From the NCBI RefSeq assembly GCF_963668385.1, contig NZ_OY764327.1:5242501-5306500 (forward strand): a stretch of DNA of 64,000 nt. The letters are read 5' to 3'. The notes beneath the pieces are model-generated. The model was not told where the DNA came from. It saw nothing but the letters and a program-made list of their open reading frames with translations, and searched no databases. Positions 17,515 through 24,423 of this stretch are shown in pieces. Made by a program: the position numbers and the translations under genes. Source of the DNA: an uncultured Carboxylicivirga sp. (lineage in GTDB: Bacteria; Bacteroidota; Bacteroidia; Bacteroidales; Marinilabiliaceae). Each line of letters begins with the position of its first letter. Position 1 is the first letter of the stretch.

Positions 17515-18771
17515 TCAATTAATAGTCACAAGCGGCACCCAATCTGCTCCAACGGTGGCGTTTTCTTCAATCCCTGCCAGCTTGTTTTCATCGGCTTCGG
17601 GATAGGAACGCTTTTGCGTATTTGCCTCGATAGCTGCTGCCTGTTCTACTGATATGGTAGTTGGCTTGTTTTGAATATTGATATTCCAATCAGCCCCGGC
17701 AGTTGCACCTTCCTGAATCCCTGCAAGCTTTTCTGCATCAGCTTGTGGATAGCTGCTCTTTTTGTTGTTGTTTTCAATTGCCGTTGCCTGTTCTGCACTA
17801 ATGGTCGTTGGTTTGTTTTGCAGTTCCTCAAAATTGGAAGTCAGGTTCATATCGTTTTCCAACTGCGAAAGTTTTGTAGGAATGGCAATATTGATGTTAC
17901 CATCAGGGTCGGTTACAAAACCACCGTGTACCTCGATACCTCCATTGGGCATATACACAGGACTTTTCTCTGATATGAGTAAGTCTTCAACATTCCCGGC
18001 GATAATCAGACCTCCACTAATTTGCTGAACAATGGTTTTTGGTCTGTATTCCGGAGCGGATTTTGAACGTGCGATATTGATGAATGAACCAACCGAAGCC
18101 CTGTCAAGTATCGTATCCTGAATATCCCTGTTCATTTTGAAGTAGGTATCTGAAAAAACAATCTTGTTGTAGCCCCTGTCAAATACACACGACTGATTGA
18201 CCTTTGCCTCGAAACAGCAATCATCAATGTTAGTGGTACTATTCAGGAATGCTATTGCACCGCTTCCGGCATCGGTATATTCAAAGCGTATGTCTGCAAA
18301 ATTGATAGCACTATTGTAAATCTCAATGGCCTTATCACTTTGGAAAATCACAGGCTTAACGTATGTTCCAACCACACCATCCACCTTATTGCTCAAAGAG
18401 CAAATGTTGATTTGGTAAGAGAAATCACGAAGGACCAGGAACGTTCCCAAATCGTTGATGTAAGTACCATCCTCAAACATGATGCTGATACTTGCACTTT
18501 TGTTGGTGTGATACTTCAATGCTTTGGGCAGGGAATCAAAAAGCCTTTGCAGCTTTGAAAAAGGAGTTCCTGACGGAATAATAATCGCTTTGCGCTCAAC
18601 ATCATATTCAAAACCTGTTATCTGCTGGTCTTTACTCATATCAAACACGCCCTGAAACACTTTGTATTGTTCGTGTTCCATACCCAAATAAGCGTACTGG
18701 CCATCCGAAGCCCATTCGCCTTTTTTCAATAACGGAGGGGTTGTTCCCCTAAACATTTTTATCGTTCCCAT
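17515..18771 (-). CDS. Beta-helix protein with fibre-type C-terminal repeats (candidate spike/receptor-binding protein)
   Basis: The 418-residue protein has an N-terminal region with virion-fibre features (MFRGTTPPLLKKGEWASDG is like the attachment domains of phage fibres), a central beta-rich right-handed-helix-like part (about 95-270), and two C-terminal repeats of about 49 residues, each with QNKPTTIS, EQA-AIE, SYP-AD, KLAGI-E-AT-GADW. KLAGIE-type repeats are common in phage fibres. It is the last gene of the minus-strand virion block. A role in host attachment is inferred from composition and position; no homologous tail genes are present. Confidence 0.6.
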   Translation of the reverse strand: MGTIKMFRGTTPPLLKKGEWASDGQYAYLGMEHEQYKVFQGVFDMSKDQQITGFEYDVERKAIIIPSGTPFSKLQRLFDSLPKALKYHTNKSASISIMFEDGTYINDLGTFLVLRDFSYQINICSLSNKVDGVVGTYVKPVIFQSDKAIEIYNSAINFADIRFEYTDAGSGAIAFLNSTTNIDDCCFEAKVNQSCVFDRGYNKIVFSDTYFKMNRDIQDTILDRASVGSFINIARSKSAPEYRPKTIVQQISGGLIIAGNVEDLLISEKSPVYMPNGGIEVHGGFVTDPDGNINIAIPTKLSQLENDMNLTSNFEELQNKPTTISAEQATAIENNNKKSSYPQADAEKLAGIQEGATAGADWNINIQNKPTTISVEQAAAIEANTQKRSYPEADENKLAGIEENATVGADWVPLVTIN

Positions 18772-18790
18772 ATCTAAAGTCTTTTAATTA

Positions 18791-19396
18791 CTAAATCATT
18801 GCGTAGGCTTGCTCAAACAATTGGTTGGAGACGTAATTACCACCTGTCTCGACCTTTGTCATTGAAAGCACCAATAAGCGGAGTGTATTTTTGGTAGGCA
18901 GTAGCTTTGCGCTCTTGCTGACCTTTAAATCCTTACAAACCGTTTGGATATAATGGTCTGTATTGTTTTCAAATCGGGGAGCATATTCTTCAACCAATAA
19001 CGGTACGGTGTTTTTGCCCTTTTCAATGTCATGCTTGAGGTCTTTAATCATGGCACGAACACCATAAACCGGAGCAATAAACATTTCAAATCGTCTGTCC
19101 TTATTTTGCTCTTTGGGCAGTTTACCGTTCCATTTGATGTTGGTAAAAATCAGGTTTCCCGGATTGTTGTTTCGGATGCCCCTGGGCGCATTGGACAGAT
19201 AAGTATTGCCACCGTTCCAATTCTGAAAGTTTGAGGGTAGTTCGTTATTGTTGGTAGTCAAAACGTTTGAACCACGAGGAGGCAATAGTCCACGCTTGCG
19301 TTTGTTTCGTCTGCGAATCATTACAATCGTGGTAACTATTGCCCCTGTGGTTAACACCCCTCCCGAAATAAATAATATCTTTTTCTTCTTGTCCAT
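18791..19396 (-). CDS. Membrane-anchored P5-like virion lysozyme
   Basis: The 201-residue protein has a membrane helix (ILFISGGVLTTGAIVTTIVMI) with a basic flank, a linker, and a domain starting GIRNNNPGNL, then W-G, RRFEMF-AP-YGVRAM, typical of proteins annotated as structural protein P5 or peptidoglycan-degrading virion proteins. The start is placed at the ATG at 19396; a TTG at 19432 would extend the frame into the preceding gene. The membrane anchor suggests a virion membrane protein that opens the cell wall during entry or exit. Confidence 0.7.
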   Translation of the reverse strand: MDKKKKILFISGGVLTTGAIVTTIVMIRRRNKRKRGLLPPRGSNVLTTNNNELPSNFQNWNGGNTYLSNAPRGIRNNNPGNLIFTNIKWNGKLPKEQNKDRRFEMFIAPVYGVRAMIKDLKHDIEKGKNTVPLLVEEYAPRFENNTDHYIQTVCKDLKVSKSAKLLPTKNTLRLLVLSMTKVETGGNYVSNQLFEQAYAMI

Positions 19397-19413
19397 AGCT
19401 TTATTGTTAGAGT

Positions 19414-19890
19414 TTAGAGAGGGATTCCCCAACTATCGAACTTGGGTTTGATTTTTGAAATTTCACTTTCGCTTAGTTCAGCTCTTAGCCATCCAATAAG
19501 GTTATAGTCCTGACCAAGGAATGCTGCACGACCGCCCCATAAGTATTGCTTCATTCCAAATGCTTTAATCACCAGTAGCATATCGTCCTTACTGTTGATT
19601 TTGTCCATTGTGCTGAAGATGGTTTTCTCGTCTGTTCCAAAATCCAACATTGCACCGTACAAGGTATTTGCGAACAAAGCTGCATCAGAAGTGGAGATAG
19701 TAAGATTAGCCTTTTCAATGACTGTATCTTTTATGGATGGAGCTATCCTGGATGATGTTCCATCGGTATTCTTTTTCCCTTTGATAATTTTTCGGATAGC
19801 GAAGAATCCAATTCCGGCTACTACAACCGGGACACCAAATTTGATTCCTGTTGTAATCAATGCTGCTTTATTTGCTTTATCTAATTGCAC
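19414..19890 (-). CDS. Virion-module membrane protein, unknown family
   Basis: The 158-residue protein has one N-terminal membrane helix (about residues 15-29), a short linker rich in Lys, Ser and Thr, and a helical domain (about 55-158) with FANTLYGAMLDFGTDEKTI and a C-terminal LIGWLRAELSESEI. No family is recognised. It lies between a 58-residue protein and the P5-like lysozyme gene. The membrane-plus-domain layout is shared with other proteins of this block and fits a protein of an internal virion membrane. Confidence 0.6.
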   Translation of the reverse strand: MQLDKANKAALITTGIKFGVPVVVAGIGFFAIRKIIKGKKNTDGTSSRIAPSIKDTVIEKANLTISTSDAALFANTLYGAMLDFGTDEKTIFSTMDKINSKDDMLLVIKAFGMKQYLWGGRAAFLGQDYNLIGWLRAELSESEISKIKPKFDSWGIPL

Positions 19891-19903
19891 GGTATTATTG
19901 TTT

Positions 19904-20080
19904 TTAGATGTATCGTAATGCGGTCTTTACAATCTTCGGGTTCTTGGCAACCTTGGTCAGAAGCTTAATCATGTCCTGTTGCTCAACCTTGTTGACTGCA
20001 TTTTGCAAAAGATTTCCTACTTGCTGAACTACCTCGGTACTGTCAGCTTCAATGGTGATTCCTACTTTAAACTTTCTCAT
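19904..20080 (-). CDS. Small conserved-looking protein of the virion block (58 aa)
   Basis: A 58-codon frame fills the gap between two virion-block genes, with ATG at 20080 and TAA at 19904. The product begins MRKFKVGITI, has EVVQQVGNLLQNAV and KLLTKVAKNPKIVKTAL, and forms an amphipathic beta-alpha-alpha pattern. It starts 11 bp after the stop of the upstream gene and ends 13 bp before the start of the next, fitting the operon. Function unknown. Confidence 0.6.
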   Translation of the reverse strand: MRKFKVGITIEADSTEVVQQVGNLLQNAVNKVEQQDMIKLLTKVAKNPKIVKTALRYI

Positions 20081-20091
20081 AATCGTATGTA

Positions 20092-21213
20092 TTAATCGTT
20101 ATCTAAATCTTCGTTTTCAAACTCTGCATTTCCTGGTTCCGGCTCTGATATGCCATTCACGGCTTGGTTCAGGAACAGGAGGGTTTTATTAATCAGCTCC
20201 GCTTTGTCAAGGCATAAGCCAACGATGTTTGCAATCTTGGCTACATCTTGTAGTTCCCATGTCATTAGTGCATCGGATAGCTTTTTAATAATCTCTGCTT
20301 TCTTGCGGTCTTCGGGAGTATTAGCTGTACCGATGTCGGTTATCTCAACATTGGTTTCAGGGAGCTGTGCCGATTCTTCCTCTGTATCATCAAGCATACC
20401 TAATGCTCCTTTGAGTTCTTCGGCTGATAATCCTAATAGCTCTGCGGTTTTTGGACTGTTGGTAAGCAAGCGTGAACCGATACCCACCAATGCACCTGTG
20501 GCAACACGTTTCATTACTTCATTGGGAGCATACCCGGCAAGACGGCTTTCAAGGTCTGTCTTATCGGTTTTCAGTTCCCTGTTTTCACTTTGGTAGCGGT
20601 CTTTTTCGGCACGTAGTTCTGCATTTTCATTCCGTAAACGCTCATACTTTTCTTCCAAAGTATTGTAGCGTGTCTCGAACTTAAAATCATCCAACTGCTT
20701 TTGGTAGCTGATTCGCTCAACCTCTTTATTATTGCCCGATAAGGCATTGAACACTCCAAACAGACCATCAAGCTTTGATTTTACGGCAGGGTTATCTCCT
20801 GAAAATAATCCTAACAAGGAATCCAGTTCACCCAATCCATTGGTGTTGTTTTGGATTTGGCTCTGTTTCATTTCCTCTTGGATAATAGTTTGTATCTCCG
20901 CTCTCTCAATCGGTTCTTTGGGTGGATTCAAAAGCTTGCTGATATTTACGGTATAACTGTTCAGGCTTCTTGCATTGGGGCTTTTGCCTCCAAACACATC
21001 AACCCTGAGTGAGCCGTGAGACTGCTTTGCTTTTTCAATGGCACTTTCTATATCACGATTAAACTTATCCGTTCCGGAGGTTCTTGAAGTGAGTGCCGTT
21101 TCCTGTGCTGCGGTAACCAGGTATATTTCGTAAGCGTAGGGGTACTTTTGTTCGTCCTCCGAACGCTTTATAAACTCGTATATGCTTTGTATTTGCTCTC
21201 TGTAATCCAACAT
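20092..21213 (-). CDS. Coiled-coil virion-module protein
   Basis: The 373-residue protein has a predicted coiled coil (about residues 165-230, EEKYERLRNENAELRAEKDR and on), flanked by an N-terminal helical domain and a C-terminal acidic region. A hydrophobic segment after the coiled coil (ATGALVGIGSRLL) could be a membrane-associated helix. No family is recognised. Its position suggests a scaffold or structural role. Starts 7 bp below the stop of the gene above. Confidence 0.6.
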   Translation of the reverse strand: MLDYREQIQSIYEFIKRSEDEQKYPYAYEIYLVTAAQETALTSRTSGTDKFNRDIESAIEKAKQSHGSLRVDVFGGKSPNARSLNSYTVNISKLLNPPKEPIERAEIQTIIQEEMKQSQIQNNTNGLGELDSLLGLFSGDNPAVKSKLDGLFGVFNALSGNNKEVERISYQKQLDDFKFETRYNTLEEKYERLRNENAELRAEKDRYQSENRELKTDKTDLESRLAGYAPNEVMKRVATGALVGIGSRLLTNSPKTAELLGLSAEELKGALGMLDDTEEESAQLPETNVEITDIGTANTPEDRKKAEIIKKLSDALMTWELQDVAKIANIVGLCLDKAELINKTLLFLNQAVNGISEPEPGNAEFENEDLDND

Positions 21214-21220
21214 AGCTGTA

Positions 21221-21571
21221 TTAATTTCGGTGGGGAATAATCTTTACAAATTCCAATCGGTAAGGCTTAAAGTTTTCCGCTTGGGTTTTGATGTCTATGT
21301 AATCGGTGAATACCTGGTAGCGGTACTCATCCATAAAGTCGTATTCTTCGGGTGTAGCGGTAAACACGTTATCGCTACTTATGAGTTCCATTTCATCAAT
21401 GGAGCTTGGCAGACCTTTGGTGTTCAGAATCCACATATCGTTTTTCAGGTCCAGCGAAATATCCGAACCTGTAACCATTATCATCGTTGGTTTTAATTGG
21501 TAGCTGTCGATGGTTCGCATTCCTGAAACACGGTCTTTTGCGATGGTATGTAATAACTCACTCGTGTTCAT
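21221..21571 (-). CDS. Virion-module protein, unknown family
   Basis: The 116-residue protein is mixed alpha/beta, with strands such as PTMIMVTGSDISLDLKND and a C-terminal RLEFVKIIPHRN. The ATG at 21571 is preferred to an upstream TTG. The start overlaps the preceding gene by 14 bp, implying translational coupling. No membrane segment and no recognised family. Confidence 0.55.
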   Translation of the reverse strand: MNTSELLHTIAKDRVSGMRTIDSYQLKPTMIMVTGSDISLDLKNDMWILNTKGLPSSIDEMELISSDNVFTATPEEYDFMDEYRYQVFTDYIDIKTQAENFKPYRLEFVKIIPHRN

Positions 21572-22334
21572 ATTCAATGTAGATTCTAATGGTTAGTGTG
21601 TTTTCTCCGCTATTTTTATTGCTCTTGAAAACCGTATGGATATTGCTGTTTACCTCCAAAGGCTCATGGAAAGGGATAACCTCTTTGCTTAAATGCTTGA
21701 CCTTTCGGTTTGCAATAAGCATGTAATCACGAAGTAGAAAACTGTTACCGTTTACCAATAGGCTGATGTTGCCACATTCGTAAGGTTCAGGCTGTTTGTA
21801 AGCCTTAACAGGGCGAAGAAAAACATCGGATTTATGCAGATAGGCAAAGGTTAATGTTTCCTGTGCTATCAAGTCAGCAAATTCAAGGCTTGTTATGGTT
21901 TGACCTTTTTCAAACAAACCCACTTCGTTGTAGAGATAATCAGCAAACTGCGTATTGAAAAGCTCTGCAATGCTGTTATTCAGATTGCTTTGCTGGTCTG
22001 CATCGAGGCAAGTAAATTTGATATTGTTGCTCAAAATATCAACGATTGCCGGAAGAATATCAGTCTCAAAAAAGTCCTTGCTTTCCGCTTCACTTGACCT
22101 TGTGCGTAGGTAAGAATAGAACAGGTTAGTAATGCCATCTGTTAGTAACAAATCGGATATTAACGCTTGTGGAAATGCTAAATCCTGTGTTACATCTTCC
22201 AATTCCGATTCCTTTTTAACCAGGGCGTTTATTGCAATGCCTGTAATCAGTTTACAGGAAGCTGGGAGCAAGTCCTGTTCGTTGATGTGTTTATTGCCAA
22301 CTGAGGTTTTTGTAATTACAAAATATCGTTTCAT
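21558..22334 (-). CDS. Virion-module protein with beta-rich C-terminus
   Basis: The 258-residue protein has an N-terminal helical region (about 30-170) and a C-terminal beta-rich region (about 180-258), ending TLTIRIYIEYEHE. It is a possible minor capsid or vertex protein because of this composition and its place beside two other beta-rich proteins. No sequence family is recognised. It overlaps the next gene downstream by 14 bp. Confidence 0.55.
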   Translation of the reverse strand: MKRYFVITKTSVGNKHINEQDLLPASCKLITGIAINALVKKESELEDVTQDLAFPQALISDLLLTDGITNLFYSYLRTRSSEAESKDFFETDILPAIVDILSNNIKFTCLDADQQSNLNNSIAELFNTQFADYLYNEVGLFEKGQTITSLEFADLIAQETLTFAYLHKSDVFLRPVKAYKQPEPYECGNISLLVNGNSFLLRDYMLIANRKVKHLSKEVIPFHEPLEVNSNIHTVFKSNKNSGENTLTIRIYIEYEHE

Positions 22335-22352
22335 TGTCGGGAGATTTTAGGG

Positions 22353-22742
22353 TTATTTCTTTTTCTCTACCTCGGCAAGCAGATACACACGGACATTGTA
22401 GCTTTCATTAACAGCCAGGTTCTCGCTGTCGTCTTTGTAAATGACACGCACAGGGCTGTTCTTGGCTTTTTCATCCACAGGGAAAGCCACATCCTTAATA
22501 CTCATATCATCATTGTGGTGAAGCAATGCCACCTCGGTATCATCAGGGATTATCTCTGTATCATCAATCCAAACCCTAAGAGTGGCACCGGGTAATGCCT
22601 GTTGGTTGGATAGGCGTAAGAAAATGCCTTTGATACGGTCATGTTCCGTTTTGGTATTGCCGTTAAACTCGTAGGTCTGACCTTTTTTAACCTCAAATTT
22701 CACGACCTGTAATTTGCGTATGTTATTGTCTTGTACTTCCAT
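22353..22742 (-). CDS. Small beta-rich protein, candidate jelly-roll capsid component
   Basis: The 129-residue protein (start at MEVQDNN; an upstream in-frame ATG at 22781 would add a hydrophobic stretch) is predicted mostly beta: LQVVKFEVKKGQTYEF, GIFLRLSNQQALPGATLRVW, ESYNVRVYLLAEVEKKK. Size and pattern would suit a single jelly-roll or capsid-decoration protein. This is inference from secondary-structure impression only. Confidence 0.5.
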   Translation of the reverse strand: MEVQDNNIRKLQVVKFEVKKGQTYEFNGNTKTEHDRIKGIFLRLSNQQALPGATLRVWIDDTEIIPDDTEVALLHHNDDMSIKDVAFPVDEKAKNSPVRVIYKDDSENLAVNESYNVRVYLLAEVEKKK

Positions 22743-22820
22743 TTTTGAAATGATTAAGAAGAAAAAAGGGGCGGTTAACAACCGCTGACCGCCCCCGAAC
22801 GATTATGACATATCAAGCTC

Positions 22821-23663
22821 TTATGCTTTCTCTGTGATAGTTCCCAATAGCGTTACCTTAACGGCAGGGTGGTAAATCTTATCACCTGATACCGATTTCG
22901 GCATGTTCAGCTTTGGTGTAATATCCATTGATGGCTTCAACCACTTTGGATTGGCAAGCTTGTATTGGAATTTGCGTTTTGTGGTATCGGTATCATCAAA
23001 TACCGCACATGAGATTTCAGGTACAATTACCTTCGTGCCTAAAGTCATCTCGAAAGTACCGTTCAGGATTGCCGGAGGTAAAGCAAACTGACCGAATGCA
23101 AAATCTGCCGGGTCGTTGTCTTCTTCCGATGCTCCATGAGCGTACTCAAGAACAATATCAGTTAACAGGAAATACTTTCCTGAATCCAACTGCGCACGGT
23201 TCAGGTTGGTACGACCAGCCTTTTTATCGTCCGATGCCTCCATCAAATCAATGTCGGACTTATCCTTAATCGACTTAACGGTGTAGATTGCCGTGTCAAC
23301 GGTTTGCATACGTGCATCTTTCAATGCTTTTTGCACTTCCGGTGGCAACTGCTGTCTGCGAAGCTCAAACTGACCTTTTGAAGTCAGGTCTTTGGTAAGC
23401 CCTGTTTTTACAGCCGTACTTCTTGCTCCGGCATTGTATGACCTACGTACAGCACGTTTACGGCTGGTTCTTCTGCGACTTCTGCGCCCTCTTCGTCTTG
23501 TTCTTCGGCGTGAACGACCTAAATCGCCAATGCCTTCGACCGCATCGTCCTGGTCTTCTTCTTTCTCTAAAGCATCTTCCTCTTTTTCAAGAATCGCTTC
23601 TTCTAAACCCTCTATTTCTTCCATCGAAGGGTACAAATCATTTTGCTCATTAATTTCTGCCAT
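22821..23663 (-). CDS. Candidate major capsid protein with arginine-rich arm
   Basis: The 280-residue protein has an acidic N-terminus (residues 15-42), then an Arg-rich arm (about 50-74, with runs such as RSRRRTRRRGRR) and a beta-rich C-terminal domain (about 130-280, ending YHPAVKVTLLGTITEKA). An Arg-rich arm followed by a beta domain is common in capsid proteins that bind nucleic acid on the inside. It is one of the better candidates for the major capsid protein, but a DNA-binding minor virion protein is equally possible. Confidence 0.5.
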   Translation of the reverse strand: MAEINEQNDLYPSMEEIEGLEEAILEKEEDALEKEEDQDDAVEGIGDLGRSRRRTRRRGRRSRRRTSRKRAVRRSYNAGARSTAVKTGLTKDLTSKGQFELRRQQLPPEVQKALKDARMQTVDTAIYTVKSIKDKSDIDLMEASDDKKAGRTNLNRAQLDSGKYFLLTDIVLEYAHGASEEDNDPADFAFGQFALPPAILNGTFEMTLGTKVIVPEISCAVFDDTDTTKRKFQYKLANPKWLKPSMDITPKLNMPKSVSGDKIYHPAVKVTLLGTITEKA

Positions 23664-23726
23664 GATAATTTGTTTTGCGGCTTAATAGCCTTGTTATTAA
23701 ATTGATTAAATGTTATTTAGTGAGAA

Positions 23727-24389
23727 TCAGGATGCCATCATATCGCCCGAAAAGATGTCATAGTCCATGCTATCGGGGTCGAGGTTTTGGATTTTGCCAA
23801 CAGGCTCATCGTCATCTTCTGAACTGCCAATCGGTTCATCGCTCATTGCATAATCATTGGCTGCGCTGCCGATAGGGTCGTCACTCATCGAATAGTCCGA
23901 GGCTGCACCTGATACCGAAGCCTGAATTTCACGCTCGATGTCAATGTCGGCTGCCGGGAGTGCTTGCGTAATTGGATTTAAGGCACGTAATCCGTCCATC
24001 TCATCCACATCGCTGTAATCTTCATCACCGATAATTCCTTCTAATCCTTGTAAGATGGTTTTACCTGTGGCTTTCTTGATAATGGATTCAACTCCTGCAC
24101 CTGCTGCACCAACTAAGCCCAGCTTTACATACTCGTTTTTGGTAAACTGTGTACCAACCAAACCGCCCATAGTAACGGCTGCCGGAACGATATAAGTTTT
24201 CATTTCGTTGCCCAACAAACCGCTAACGGTCTGGCTTTTTTCCAACTTCTTTAAAGCGTACTTGCCAACTGCAAACCCTGCTACGGCAGCAATGGGCTTG
24301 CCTATGTTGTTGGTAGCTTTCATAAAGTCAATCTTTGTACCTCTTGAAGTTCTCCTTGGGGTACTTGACGTTGATTTTTTAACTGCCAT
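23727..24389 (-). CDS. Membrane protein of the virion module
   Basis: The 220-residue protein has a basic Ser/Thr/Arg-rich N-terminus and three hydrophobic, Gly/Ala-rich segments (PIAAVAGFAVGKYAL, YIVPAAVTMGGLVGTQF, YVKLGLVGAAGAGVESII). An acidic tail carries a repeated motif: YSMSDDPIGSAANDYAMSDE and then PIGSSEDD. Several short Gly/Ala-rich helices are typical for proteins that sit in or under an internal virion membrane. No family is recognised. Confidence 0.6.
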   Translation of the reverse strand: MAVKKSTSSTPRRTSRGTKIDFMKATNNIGKPIAAVAGFAVGKYALKKLEKSQTVSGLLGNEMKTYIVPAAVTMGGLVGTQFTKNEYVKLGLVGAAGAGVESIIKKATGKTILQGLEGIIGDEDYSDVDEMDGLRALNPITQALPAADIDIEREIQASVSGAASDYSMSDDPIGSAANDYAMSDEPIGSSEDDDEPVGKIQNLDPDSMDYDIFSGDMMAS

Positions 24390-24423
24390 GTTTTCTAAAT
24401 TTTAATTATTGATTCACAATTAT

